Shown here one piece after another: positions 25,445 to 37,589 of a DNA stretch of 64,000 nt. The notes under the pieces were generated by a model. It was not told the DNA's origin. It saw only the letters and a program-made list of their open reading frames with translations, and made no database searches. Within the stretch, counting starts at the first letter, position 1, and every line of letters begins with the position of its first letter. The stretch covers positions 19,581,799 through 19,645,798 of the forward strand of contig NW_004955425.1 in NCBI RefSeq assembly GCF_000276665.1. Reading direction: 5' to 3'. Made by a program: the position numbers and the translations under genes. Origin of the DNA: Chinchilla lanigera. Its lineage: Eukaryota; Chordata; Mammalia; Rodentia; Chinchillidae.

Positions 25445-25662
25445 CCAGCTAACTGTTTTCTTTTCTTTCTTTTTTTTATTTTTTTTTTTTATTTTTTTTT
25501 TTTTGTCTTTTTGAGACAGGGTCTCACTATGCGGTTCAGGCTGGCTTTGAGCTCACTATGTAGCTCAGGCTGGTCTCAAACTTGCAAGGATCCTCCTGCC
25601 TCAGCCACCCAAGTGCTGGGATTACAGGCATGTGCCACCATGCCTGGCCCAGCTAATTGTTT
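25445..25662 (-). mobile_element. B1 SINE, antisense, with TSDs and a long T-run
   Basis: TSDs 'ccagctaactgttt' (25445) and 'ccagctaattgttt' (25649) differ at one base. Between them a ~60-base T-rich tail is followed by a nearly intact reversed B1: 'tttttgagacagggtctcac', the internal duplication around 'gctcactatg', 'cctcctgcctcagcca' and 'gggattacaggcatgtgcca'. The low divergence and long tail suggest a relatively recent insertion. Confidence 0.92.
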
Positions 25663-27329
25663 CTTGCAGACAGTGACCTTCGTTTGACTATTAGATCCAA
25701 TATAGTAATGTATTTCATTTCTCTATGACAAGTTTCTATAATCTTTGAAAATAATCTTGTGATAGTTCTAGTATAGCATTTCATGAAACACCCCCACCTA
25801 CTACACTGCACCAATTTCTCAAGATATTCTGGGATTATGTAGATACTAATTTATTCTGCACCTATTGCATGATTTTTATTAGAAAAGTTTGTTCTATGCT
25901 TTATTAGATAGACTTCTTATGGTGCTGGTCCTCAAGAGAAATTTCATCTTTTTTTTCCCTTGGTTTGTTTTCATCCAACCATAGGCATAATTTCTGGCTG
26001 TCAATTACTAATTTCAAACAACAGCTATAAATAAACAGTAAACAACTTTTAAAATAAATTACAGAATTTTTCAAGAAATGTATTTTGTGCCCTATCTCCA
26101 CTATATTCAGAACAGTGATAGGCTGATGTGTTCTCTGAAGTAAATTCCTCCTCGTTCTCAGCTCCATTACCCTCCAAGAGCCCACATTTTTCTATTTCTT
26201 AGAATACAAAGAACCCTTATTACAAGTTTAGGAAATATGCAGAGGTATAAACATGAAAAGTGACCACAGTATTTTTGCAAGCAGTGTGGGGCATTTCCTT
26301 TTTTGCAAGGGTCACTTGCTGTGTATCTGTGGAATCGTGACTGCATGGTAATGTTTTCTCCTTCATAATGTCTGTAAACAAGAAAAGCTGAGCTCTAACC
26401 CGACCTCTAATGATTCTCAAACACACGATCAATTTCCATTATGGCAAAATGAAAGTAGTGTAACAATACCTTCCTTTCTTCTAGGGCTATATCAAAGAAT
26501 TTGTAAACCATAAATCATTATACAAAAGCAAGCCACTATTTTTATCATGATTGAAATGTTTGTTCATCTTTCAGTCTTTTAATTCTGCTAATGCTGCCAG
26601 TTGAGAGAAGGATATTTTTCATGAAGGGTTGATAAATATTATCAGTATATGCAAATGAGTCCACTCAGTTTCAGGAATCTAATCTTTTATTCATAATCAT
26701 CTTGATTCCCTTCCATCTAATTTAAGAATTCCAGTGACAAGGTAACACTGCATGCACTATTCAAATGATGAGAAGAAATGCACTCTGCCCTCAAGTTGCT
26801 TACATAGTAATTGTTATAAGATTAACGATCCAGATCATCATTTTACAAGAATATGGAATCTTGATGAATGTTCTAGATGAAATGACATCAAATTAAGTAA
26901 TAAAAAAAGTTTTGAAAACAGTGCTGGCTTCTATTTCAGCAAAACAGTATTTTAAGACCAATCAAATCTAAGAAAATGGGAGGAAAACAAAGAACTAGAA
27001 ATGCTGACCAACTGCGAAAATGCAAGGAATGTTTGAGCATAGGTGGATTATAAGTACAATAGTAAGAACCAATTTAGATTTAAGGTAATGTGAAATCTGC
27101 TAAGGAAAGGTTTTACTAAGGGAGATACTCGCAAGCACATTCTAATATTAAAGTATTTTATGATGTTTTTATTTATACTCAAGAACATACTATTAAAAGG
27201 AAAAGATTCCAAATGTGGCAGAAATAGCCATGCTCACCAAACACTGCATTTGGTCTTCTATATCTCCTGTTATCCCCGCAGTAGGTCAGTTCTAATTAAT
27301 GCGCTGCTAGCTAACGGATTTCTGTCAGT
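25663..27329. other. Unassigned sequence
   Basis: No recognised repeat or gene. Short open frames at 25904-26185 and 26220-26432 have no recognisable domain. Confidence 0.45.
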
Positions 27330-27640
27330 CTAGGGTCAAGGCAGCAGGAACACATGTGTGCTTGGGCAGGCGCTGTTCCCCTGCTGTGGCTTCTGGTCTC
27401 TCTCTGACTTCCCCATGGCCAGCGGAGAGCTGGATCATCAGTCCCAGAGATGAAGCTAGAAAACTAGAGAAGCTCTATCAGTGCAGGTCCACAGTGACTG
27501 TAAGTAGGTCCCCAATCCAAACAAGGATATATATATGGCGTGAGCAAGAAATAAACTTTTGCTCTATTAAGCCACTGACCTTCTCTTGTTCTTTGAACTT
27601 TTATTTTTGGATTGGACACCATAGACTAGCTTATCTTAAC
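27330..27640 (+). mobile_element. MLT1-like MaLR LTR fragment, sense
   Basis: The 3' half matches the typical end of old MaLR LTRs: 'gcgtgagcaagaaataaact', which supplies an AATAAA signal, then 'tattaagccactgacc'. The upstream part is weaker. MaLR elements are non-autonomous ERVL-related LTR retrotransposons. The 105-codon plus frame across this stretch is an LTR reading and not an exon. Confidence 0.5.
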
Positions 27641-29236
27641 GAGTGCTACAACAAACTAAAGCCATGTAAATGAGGAAAAAGACCTCTCCATGTGACCTGT
27701 TAAAATAGCCTCAATGACTCACTTGAACCTAACTTGGTAAATCAATGAAATTCTATTGGAATCTGCTGAAACAAAACACATAGATTACTTTAAATCCATG
27801 GAAAATTAAGGCTAAGGAATGAATGGTTAGGAGAGAAGTTGGAGAGTAAAAAATAGAGCTTTGAAAGAGTTTTCATTTTGTATCCTCTGTGGTACATTGC
27901 ATATTAATCTCTACCTAGATTCAGAGAAGCTGATCTGAATGAAAAAAATTGAATCTTTAGCATTCCTAAATAATAGATAATCTTTCTTCCTTGTCTTCAC
28001 TAAGAAGGACAAGTGTACTAGCTACATATTCCTTCAAAAATGTTTCATCCACATGATTATACCACCGGCTAAAAACTAGGGAAATTTGCATCATTAGCAA
28101 GTTAATTCTTATATGTGGTATCAAAGTTCTTTCTTTCCTGCTTGCCTGGTTTTTATTTTTCTCTCCAAACTACTCAGCATTTAATATTAATCTCTGTTCT
28201 CACCATTTGTTAGTATAAAAATTAGGCTTCCTTAACCCCTTAGCTTGCATATCAAAAGGAATACAGTGCTTAATGCCAGTAAAACCACATGTGTGTTTAA
28301 AACCTTAGTGATATTTCAGCAAACAAAGTTTCAATAGAATTTTTACCTTCCTTCATATGTGGTCACCATAAAATTGCTGGTGCAGAAGAAACAATATTTC
28401 AGTAGTCATGTGTGTATCCCGATGTGTGTCGAGAATTCATTCTTTTATTTTTAGAGAACACAAACTCAGCATATAAGACATCTCACAGGTTGGGGATATA
28501 TTTCCTTTATATCATATCTGGAGATCCTGATATCATCCTGCAATACCAGGGCTATAGGTATGCGGGAGCATCTCTTGTTTAGCATTATCTCTTAAATACA
28601 GGAAAGATCTTGGGAACAAATGTAGTCTTGTTATTTGTTTATTTTTTCTAGCTATTATTTCTTTTTACAAAGCATGTGCATGAGTATAGAACATTATGAC
28701 AAAAATTGATATCAAATATTAAAAAATTGGAAAAATATAGATGAGTGAAATAGAAAGCTAAAACTCTGAATTATCTCTTGTCAATTCAGCATTACTTCTG
28801 CCTGCTTTTAACATTTTTCCATGCACCTCCTAGAAGCTATACTTTCAGAACACTTCATCAGCAGGGTTCCAGATTTGAGTCTGTTAATCAGGAGCATTTG
28901 TAGAAGACTTATAAAGCAGAGAAGGAAAAACCATCATTTTCCTCCAACAATGGCCAGCAGGTGTCAGATGTAAAGTTTGTATGGGCTTCAGGCATTCTGA
29001 AACTGAACAACTTCGAGGTCCAAGTGGCAGTTTCCTGTAATTTCTAAAGCTTTCTAGTCTGCTGAGAGCTGATTATGATCACTGTCCCCTAGGCTTTCCA
29101 AAGCTATGTAAGCACCTGATTTGCTAAAGTTAATTACTTCTGGCTTGAAATACTAAGAGTGGCTCCTGTTTTCCAAATTCAGCATGTCCAACAAGAATTC
29201 ATTATCAAACTATCAGGGAGCCATTTTAACACAGGT
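27641..29236. other. Mostly unassigned; possible old L1M-like patch near 28650-28830
   Basis: The stretch 28650-28830 has a weak resemblance to the 3' region of an old L1-like repeat, but not enough to call. The rest is unassigned. A CTCF-like 12-mer with one mismatch lies at 28954-28965. Confidence 0.35.
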
Positions 29237-29610
29237 GTCTCGGTTACCTTTCTCTCGTTGCTGAGACAAAATACTTGAGACCCAAAATTAAGGAAGGAAA
29301 GGTTTATTTAGCTTACAGTTTGTGGAGGTTTCAGTTCATACTTGGCTGGCTCCAAGGCAGAGTGGTACATGGCAGAGGGCAACAGTTCATGGTGGCAGAA
29401 CACAGCAAAAACAACAAGCACAAAAGGGAGCAATGGCAGCAAGCAGCCTCTTTCCCTCCCTTACATTATATGCAAACTACTCACCCCAAGGAGGGTGTAG
29501 CACTCATACCCATAATCCCAGCATTGGATCATGAATCAATCACAAATCCTAGAAGTGTGCCTCATGACTGCATGAGGATTTGGGGGGACATCCAGACACA
29601 AATCACAACA
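29237..29610 (-). mobile_element. MaLR-type LTR (MST/ORR-like), antisense
   Basis: The order is that of a reversed MaLR LTR: 'ttgctgagacaaaatacttg', 'gaaaggtttatttagcttac' (reversed AATAAA region), 'tttgtggaggtttcag', 'atggcagagggcaacag' and 'ttggggggacatcc' near the end. It is a diverged solo LTR with no internal region beside it. The open frames at 29275-29631 follow the LTR and are not genes. Confidence 0.6.
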
Positions 29611-32309
29611 ACAGGCTCACACAGAACATAGTTACAGATTGTGGATACCTGAGACAGACTTAAGGCCCTGTGCAGAACAAGTGCTGTATAATTATAATTC
29701 TGATGCAGAATTCCTTGTCCAATCTCTTTAAAAATGCATTAGCTCCCCTTTGTCATTATGTGACTCAGGTGGCAACAACAGCTCAAGACAGGACAAAACT
29801 AGCAATCTGACTAAAGAGTGAACAGTCATGGTTTGGAAAAGTTAGGGGTCTCAGCCAAGGAATTCGATCAACTAAAGAAAAGAATCTGAATACTCTCAAT
29901 TCAAGCTGAGAGGCAGGGTCAGGGGTCACTCAGCTGAAAGCAGCAAGCAGGTCACAGAAGAAATGGCAAGTTTCAGTGCAGGAAGGTTATCACTGTTCAG
30001 GAGATGTAAAGAGGCACCAACGGAAGGAATTCAGTTGGGATCAGTGAATGAGTATCTCTCCTCACTTCAGGTGATGCATTATGACATGGCTCACCATTCA
30101 CTTTTAAGAATGGGTATCACACACCTAATATACCCCACACATATCATTGGTCTGAGCCAGATGAAAGTGGCTGCACTCTGCAGAAAAGTCTGCATCATCA
30201 CTGGCATTGGTGCTTCGGATTAGGAGGGTGCTTGGTCTCAGAGACCTCTGGAGTTTTGAATCCTACAAAGTATTTAAAAAGACTAAAACATTCTAGGAAG
30301 ATCATGCTGCCATTCAGTCTAAAACCCCAGACCCCTCTGGAGAAGAACTAATTTGATTATATTTTCATATGTGCATTTATACTACATACACACACATTAA
30401 CATACCAAAATAACACAGCCAACCGGGTGAAACTAATGTAGTTACCTCCCATATGCATGTATGTATTGGAAAAATTAGATATATTTGATACTTTAACTTT
30501 TCATTTAATAGTTTACTTATTTTTGAGGGGGACCTTCAGGGATATTCTCAGACTTGCTAGCCTATCAAGTCTTTTTTTCAGGTGTAAGACAACTAATTCT
30601 TTTAGTTTTAATCATTGTTACATCTGAATTGTTAAAATTTCATACAATTCCATAGAGTTGTATCCTATAATCTCTAAAGTCTAATGTTACTAGATGTATT
30701 TCATATCCAAAACTATGCTATTAGCATTTAATAGGTTTAATTTAATTTTCTATAATGATATATCCCTTTAAATTCCATGAAAAAATACATAGAACATATT
30801 TAGTGCTATTACTAATATAATTGAAGTTGTCAACTCTAGGTAATTTTTATGAATTTATAAGATTTAGAATAAATTACTTTTAAAGAACTGAAAATATTTA
30901 ACTTTACATTTAATTTCATATTATTTATTTGTCTTCAATTATTAGTCAGCATTGTAGTATGCAATTAAATATGCAAGTTTTATTGATAGTAATTCTTCAT
31001 AATGGCCCTAACTGGAGCATAGTAATTTTGACCGGTACCTCTTAGCAATTTTTGCTTTAATTTCTGTCCATAGCAATAAGGTTACTCCTAGAAGGCAAAG
31101 GAAATACATTTCTTAAACGTTTATTTTACTATTTAAGTGACATGGAAAAGCAGGAATTCAGTTAGGATAAGTTGTGCTTGGGACTTTTATTGGAATCTAG
31201 ACATATAATATTCTAGAGTTAGATATGGAAGATGACAATAATTCAAGTATCACTTTTATTTCACATGAGTAAGACACGGTGAATTCCTTTAAATCGGAGA
31301 GTAAGGGGTCTTCACTGAAAAATCCATACACACATATTCATAGGTGACTTTCAGCCGTGAGGAACAGCAGGGTGGACTGTCAATGACGGAAAGAAATATG
31401 ACGGCACAGACCACCCCCCCCCCGAGCTGCAGACAGCCACACAGTTTCTATGGCTTCGGTGCACCACCTTCCCAGTGGCTCACCCTTCACCCTTGCAGTC
31501 CCATTCAACCTAGTGGACATATTACATTGACAATGCAGAGCAATGCCATGATCCTGTGATAAAACACAGAAAGTTCAAGGCACTATGGCCCTTCTCAGAC
31601 CTGAGAAAATGTATTTTTTCCAAGAAGGAGAGGACCTTAGGTGTGCTGCTGGAGACAGTTTCAAATCCCAGGGTGACTGCATACCACCTCTATGCTGTGC
31701 CTGCTCATCTGAGTCTGCATTTCATCCTCCTAAATCCCAAGGTTAGTTATGACTATCTTCTTAAATTATGATGAGAATAGAAGATATCATGAAAATGAAA
31801 GGGCTTTATAAGCAATAAAGCTATATTAAAAGACATTGATTATTTTCCCAACCCTTTGTATAAAGGTTTAGCTTATTTCAATCCTGTTGCAGAAAAAAAA
31901 AAAAAAGGAGATAAATAGTGAAAAGTATGAAGGCAGAAGCTAGCAAGTTGTTCACCAAAGCTGCTTATCACATTTCCCAGTCCCCCTTGCATTTAGAAAT
32001 GGCCACATCATCCCTTTCTAACATAAGGGACGTGATACCAGATACCAGGTCCTTCTTGCTTTTTCTCCATCCATGGGCCTAATGCAGAGAACCAGAGTTC
32101 TAGAAGAAAGCTAAACGATAAGAGGAAGGAGGTACATCTATGAAAGGTTGGGTGAAAAGCTTCTTACTAAGCTTTACTATACTTACAGCTAATTTTGGAT
32201 CCCTAGAATACCATACAAAAGATCTCATGTACAATATGTTAGATCAATGAGATCTGGGGTTTATCTTCATATGAGTCTCTATCAATGGCTATGAAAAAAG
32301 CACATGATG
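29611..32309. other. Unassigned AT-rich sequence
   Basis: No recognised repeat or gene. It includes a C10 run at about 31414-31423 and an A-run near 31892-31906. The 86-codon frame at 29963-30223 has no recognisable domain. A faint MIR-like wording around 31650-31750 was not called. Confidence 0.4.
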
Positions 32310-32455
32310 CCCAGGGACGTGCCCCTACTCAAGCCCTGTCTCCTAAGAGCAAGTCAGCTATGAGCTCATCAGTAATAAGCACAGCACCACCATGAGCCAG
32401 TCACCTTCCAAACACATGAGACTTTGGGGGAAACTTTATACATCAGCCATAACAT
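32310..32455 (-). mobile_element. MaLR-like LTR end, antisense (tentative)
   Basis: The segment 'atgagctcatcagtaataag', 'cacatgagactttggggga' and 'catcagccataaca' resembles the reversed start of a MaLR LTR, related to but not the same copy as at 29.2 kb. The match is short. Confidence 0.35.
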
Positions 32456-32842
32456 TTTCATGTAATTTAATGATACCTTAACAAAAGTAGGGATATAAAA
32501 AATCAAATGTCAAACATAATTACCCTGAAGCAGACTGCCATTCCAAAAGAGTTCCATCAAGAATATAGACAGCAAGAAAAGAATATAGCTGGCAACTATA
32601 ATTGCCATGATTTGGCAAAATACTAATAGCATTAATAATTCTTCATTTCAGAGTATTTATGGTCTGTGAGGATCTTTAGAGTGTACAGAAAAATTTTAGT
32701 TCTCTCAATCATCCCAGGGAGTCAGGAGTGAACTGGATTCCTTCTTACACCATTACTTGTTTTCTCTCTCTTATTGCATACTGCTGTTCTTACCAAAATT
32801 ATTTCTTTTGTAAGATGTAGAATTATCTATGTATTTCTTGGC

Positions 32843-32845
<3 letters not shown>
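32456..32845. other. Unassigned sequence
   Basis: No recognised repeat or gene. Confidence 0.4.

Positions 32846-32882
<37 letters not shown>
32846..32882. repeat. (CA)n microsatellite
   Basis: About 18 uninterrupted CA units. No SINE tail is visible beside it. Confidence 0.95.
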
Positions 32883-32885
<3 letters not shown>

Positions 32886-33169
32886 TTCCCATTATTGGAA
32901 TCAAAATATCAAGCTTATAACCTGTGCAGGTATTCTAAAATCACAAATCACTAATTAATAAAACCCAGAATGTGGTTTTCTCATCTTGAGTATTCATTAC
33001 ACAAATGTCATCTTTTTCCTCTCTGTATTCTATTTATTTTTCTAACTTTGAAAATCTTTAGGGCATGAATTAATGTATTAAGGCTTATATGTACTACTCA
33101 GATAAATATTCTCTAGCTTATCATCATGCAGAAGGAAATGTAAATAAATGATATAATATTCAAAATCTG

Positions 33170-33250
33170 GGGCCAAGGATGTAGCTCAGTGGCACAGCAC
33201 TGACCTGGAAACTGTGAGGCCCTGAGCTTGATTTTCAGTACAAAAAAAAA
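33170..33250 (+). mobile_element. ID SINE, sense, old
   Basis: 'ggggccaaggatgtagctca', 'gtggcacagcactgacctgg' and 'ttgattttcagtac', followed by A9. Both promoter boxes are mutated relative to the younger copies and no clean TSD is seen, so it is older than the 20.4 and 38.9 kb copies. Confidence 0.85.
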
Positions 33251-34755
33251 CCGCCTTGAATTTCAAATCAAAGGGTAATAGTAAAGTAATATGAGAGCTT
33301 GGAAGGAAGTATTTTTTTGAACTGGGAAGTCTTGTTAATATGACACTAACTAGAGCCTATTCTAAAATTAAAACAAGTGAGAGATGGGACACAGAGAAGT
33401 TGCTCTATCATAGGAACCAAGAATTTTATAACCAAAAATCTGGACAGGTATGACCAGAAATTCAGGTTACCTCTAATATGAAATAAGTGATTACTGTTAT
33501 TTAATACAAAAGATCTCTATTAAACAAGCAAAGATAAACTTTTACTTTTATTATTGAATTAGAATATCTTTATAGGGAAAAATAATGCAGTCTGCTGGAA
33601 GTTTTTAGTGTAAATTTGAGGTCATCATTTCATGATTGTTAAGACATCTATAATGTGAATAATAGTACTGCACTACAGACCAGTACCTCACTCATAAAAT
33701 TAGTACTGCAAACATTACTGAAATAATAATGTTCCAGGACATAAATACCAACAGGATTTAATCAGAATAAAAGCAAAATAATGTCAGGAAATACTAATGG
33801 CTCTGAAGAATGAAGCATAGCTACAAACAAGTTAGATTTTGTCTTACTGATAATACCACAAGGATGCAAAGCAAGAGTAGAAGATAATGTAATCTTCAGT
33901 ATTCTACTAACATAATTTACTTCATGTATTTGTATCTCAAGAATGAGAATTATTTTTGTAACAATTGTAATACAATTTTAAAGGAGATTTTTAAAGAGAT
34001 CTTATTTATTCCTCTGAGTTCAGGTTGACTCTGCATTCAAAAATCTCAGTGGAATGTCTAAAATATACATTTGAAAAATATTAAATGGATACTTTATAAA
34101 ACATATACACAGAACTACAAATCCAGTTCTGATTATTACCTATCAAAAAATTCTCACCATAGAAACCACATGTCTCTTGTTTCAAATTTAGCATTTTCTC
34201 CCACGTGTGTTACTCATAATCCTTCAGCTCCTACGTTTGAAGCAGCTCCACAGCTTTCTCTTCTTTGGGCTAAGTAGCAAACCCTCCATTTAAAATGAAC
34301 CCTGCCCCTTAATTTAACTGGGTGAAGCTTACTTTTGTATAGGTGACTGTACTCAGAGTGGTGACCACTTCTGAGTGAAAATGGCTTACATGGTCTGCAT
34401 ACTTATTCTTCCCAGAAGTTCATTATGCATTCGTGAAATGTGAATAAAAACCACATTAGGACCCCGCATGACAACCAGAGTCAGTAAGCTATATACCACA
34501 GAAGAGAAAAGTTTTGGCATATGTGTATATTTACAGATGTGTATATAGCTATTTTATGTTAAATGAAGTAATTCAGTAATCACTTTGATCCAACACTACT
34601 TATTTAATATTCACTGAGCAGGAGCCCTATGCTAAGCAAAAAATTACTAACTCCTCCCTCTCCAAATTATATGTTCATATTCCTTTTTTTAGTGCTTCAA
34701 AGATAATTTCCTGGTCCCTATAATAGCATTTTCAAATTTATTTTAAGACTGGTGA
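33251..34755. other. Unassigned AT-rich sequence
   Basis: No recognised repeat or gene. Confidence 0.45.
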
Positions 34756-34815
34756 TTAGTTAGTATATTTGGGGTTTTTCTGGTTTGGTTTGGTTGGTTT
34801 TTGTCGTTTTTTTTT

Positions 34816-35703
34816 AGGTTTTTTTTTTTTATTTTAGAAATAAAAGGAGGAAAATACTAACAGACCGACAACATTTTACAAAATAGCATAGGATCAGTAC
34901 ACACATTACAGAGTTACAAACAGAGTGGTAGGGAATTAACAATGCTTATCGTATTACATATTGATATCTTCAATGTAGTTTCTCATGAAAACATATATAG
35001 ACATACAAATGCCTCACTGACAGTTTCTTTCCGCAAGGAAATACAGGACAGTAGAACAGCCATGTTAACTATCCTGCATATACATATATACAAACTTTCT
35101 CCTTCTTTCCCTTCTCTTTTCCCATATCCCAGTTATCCTTTACCTATGAGTGCTTTCCTATCAATTCTCAATGTCTATCATATCTCCTAGATTAAATTAA
35201 CTCTTTCAGGCTTTACACTAGAGAAACAATGCGGTGCTTGCACATGTATGTTTGATTTATTTCACTTATGAGTATGGTCTCTAGTTGTGACCATTTGCCT
35301 ATAAAAGCCTCGAGTTTATCTTTCTTTACAGCTGAGTAATATTCCATTATATAAAAGTACCACAATTTTCTTATCCAATCCTCAGTGGATGGACATTTGG
35401 GTTGCTTCCACATTTTAGCAATTACAAATTGTGCTGCTGTGAACATAGGTGCACATATATCACTGTGATATGATGTTTTTAGATCTTCTGGGAAAATATC
35501 AAGCAGGGGGATAGCTGGGTTGAATGGGACCTTTAGGCCTAGTTTTCGGAGGAATCTCCAAACTGATTTCCACAGTGGTTTCACCAGTCTGCATTCCCAC
35601 CAGCAGTGGAGAAGGGTTCCTATTTCTCCACAGCCTCGCCAGCATTTGTTATTGGTTGATTTCTTAATGCTAGCCATTCTTACTGGGGTAAGGTGGAATC
35701 TCA
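34816..35703 (-). mobile_element. L1 LINE, antisense, 5'-truncated, inside a B1
   Basis: A T-run and reversed 3'UTR (34816-35212) are followed by the ORF2 C-terminus. The minus frame 35677-35213 is open for 154 codons and contains 'WRGCGEIGTLLHCWWECRL', 'PLWKSVWRFLRKLG' and 'YFYIMEYYSAVKKD', the classic C-terminal (cysteine-rich) part of L1 ORF2p, ending 'HRIVSLV' and a TAA at the ORF's usual end. Everything 5' of this is absent. The 154 open codons suggest a younger copy than that at 12.85 kb. The 3'UTR differs from those at 12.9 and 39.7 kb. Confidence 0.92.
35213..35677 (-). pseudogene. L1 ORF2p C-terminal fragment
   Basis: 154 open codons of L1 ORF2p covering only its last tenth or so: the CGEIGTLLHCWWEC zinc-knuckle-like segment and the terminal domain. 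The endonuclease and reverse-transcriptase domains are missing, so it has no catalytic function. The ATG at 35677 is an internal methionine, not the native start. Confidence 0.92.
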
Positions 35704-36079
35704 GTAGGGTTTCACAATGCAGTTCAGGCTGGCCTTGAATTCACTATGTAGCCCAGGCTTGTCTCCAGCTCGAAGCAATCCTCCTGCCTCAGCCTCCCAA
35801 ATGCTGGTATTACAGGCGTGCACCACCATGCCCGACCTTAGTGAATATATTTTGAAAGATCTCAGGTCAAAAGGATGTATATGAAACATGTGCAGGCTTA
35901 CTACTTGGAAGATACGTAACTGAATTAAGAACATACTATAGGCCCATGTTCCTCAAACCGACCTGACAGAGTCTCTCGGCCTTTTCCTATCTAGAGTAAG
36001 GGTCAGTATTATTAACAAGTTTTCAGCGTATCCAAAATGGGACATGGAAACACAGATTCAGCCTAAGCTCATTTCACTC

Positions 36080-37290
36080 ACCCATTCACGTAATCATTCA
36101 CCATTATTTTATTTATCCAACCAGCGCATACTCGTGTGCTGGGTATAACAGGGTAAGTAAGACACATTCCCAGCTTCACAGACAAAGGCAGTGAACCATG
36201 ATAAATGCCTGGCTCAACGTGCATAGAGAATGCAGCGGGAACACAAAGGAAGGAGCTGTCAGTTTCGCCGAGAGGTTGAGTAAAGATCAGTTCTGGCTTC
36301 AGACAGAAAACCACGTTTAACGAAGTCTCAGCTGGACAGGTGTTTGCTAAGTCAAGAGCTGACGAAAGAGCACCCTAATGAAAGGACCTGATGCCGCCAT
36401 TACTGTGAGGGATGTCACTAGTGGAGTATAAAATCAGAAGACAGATCTGCTTGGAAATTTTTTTTTTTTAAATGAGAGCCAAACTAAACTGAGGCAATGA
36501 GAAACACATTAGAGAAGAGAGGAGGGATGTATAAAGTTAAGGAAGAGTTACAAACAAGGTGGTAGGGAATTAACAATGGTGGTTGTATTACATATTGATA
36601 TCTTCAAAGTGGCTTCTCATGAAAACAGATATAGACATGCAACACTGTACTGTCTGTATTGTGCTTGTGATATGTTGTAAAATGTTGTATGTCTGTTAAT
36701 GTTTCCCTCCTTTCATCTTTAAAATAAAAAAAAAAAAGTTAAGGAAGAAATATTAGTTAAGCACACTAACCAGCAGGATGAAGGAGGAGGGGAGGAGAGG
36801 AACTAGGAGAGTGCAAGTGCCTCCGTCTGCACAAAACGGGCACAGGTGGGGATTCTGTTTCCTAAGGAGAGAAGTCCAAGCTTTGAGAAAAGAAAAGAAT
36901 TCAGTCTTGGGCATTGAGTCAAGGATATACCGGGGGGGTCTGAATGTTAAGCACTTGAATATGTATGTCTAGACCCCTGCGGAGAGTTATGAGTTCAGAC
37001 GAAGTTTTAGAAATCCAGCCCCATATGAAGAGTGATTGAGGTCTTAGGAATGATTAAAATCATATGAAGAATTTTATGGTGTGAGAAGCAGATTGAGAAT
37101 AGAACTTCAGAGAGATCTTTTATTTTAAAAATGACCAGAGAAGAGAGAAGAGAACAGAAAGAAAGTGATGTCAGGAAAGCGTAGAGCAGAGAGTATAAGA
37201 AAATCGAGTCCTCATCAGCACGTGAGATACACGAGAAAAATACCAGAAAGAATCCATCAGATTTGGCCATTGAGAGGTCAGCAATTAAAA
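36080..37290 (-). mobile_element. L2 LINE, antisense, about 1.0 kb plus an insertion
   Basis: A reversed L2 3' end ('cactcacccattcacgtaat', 'gggtataacagggtaagtaa') is followed by reversed ORF2-region material ('gagaagagaggagggatg', 'cagaaagaaagtgatgtc'). It is interrupted at 36533-36748 by a small L1 insertion with its own TSD. It is ancient and non-coding. G10 runs occur near 36931 and 37321. The right boundary is uncertain. Confidence 0.55.
36533..36748 (+). mobile_element. Tiny L1 insertion with 5' inversion (twin priming)
   Basis: TSD 'aaagttaaggaaga' occurs at 36533-36546 and 36735-36748. Within it, 36547 to about 36642 reads as L1 3'UTR in reverse orientation, closely matching plus-strand 34912-35007 inside the antisense L1 at 34.8 kb. 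From about 36643 to 36734 it reads as the last ~90 bases of the L1 3'UTR in sense orientation, ending in an AAAATAAA-type tail. In L1 coordinates the two halves are almost contiguous, so an inversion, not two insertions, explains them. Total insert is about 190 bp, non-coding. Confidence 0.88.
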
Positions 37291-37589
37291 AACTGCTAGG
37301 GTTTAAAAGGAAATGGGCCGGGGGGGGGGGTAAACTGGCAACAGGAAAAACAGGCTGTGATCTCAAAGTTGATTGATAAGGAAAGAAATGTGTAGATGAA
37401 GTTCAAATTGTACCCTTTTTAAAAAATCAGAGAATCTCAAAATTTAAAAGATTTTGAAAAATAATCAGATACATTTTATTTTACCCCAGTAAAGAAATCC
37501 CTTTCATACTTACTTTACAGGTAATTGTTGAACACCTTTGCTTGAATATTTACAGGAGTAAGTAGCTATTAACTCAAAAGATAGCTCAT
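37291..37589. other. Unassigned sequence
   Basis: G10 run at about 37320-37330, then AT-rich sequence with no recognised family. Confidence 0.4.

Larger units (their letters stand above)
34756..35852 (-). mobile_element. B1 SINE, antisense, split by an L1
   Basis: TSD-like flanks 'ttagttagtatattt' (34756-34770) and 'ttagtgaatatattt' (35838-35852) match at 13 of 15 bases although they lie 1.1 kb apart. Inside them, 34771-34815 is a T-rich stretch fitting a reversed B1 tail, and 35704-35837 is a reversed B1 body lacking its own T-run ('agggtttcacaatgcagttc', 'cctcctgcctcagcctccca', 'tattacaggcgtgcacc'). The L1 at 34816-35703 lies between the two pieces. The simplest reading is a B1 insertion later cut by L1 at the body/tail junction. 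Confidence 0.7.

Noticed and set aside
27356..27673. 105-codon plus-strand frame as an exon
   Set aside because: It lies over an MLT1-like LTR fragment; the wording is that of a MaLR LTR end.
29275..29631. 118-codon plus-strand frame as a gene
   Set aside because: It follows a reversed MaLR LTR and has no domain.
31650..31760. MIR SINE
   Set aside because: A few MIR-like words occur but not in a convincing order; insufficient to call.
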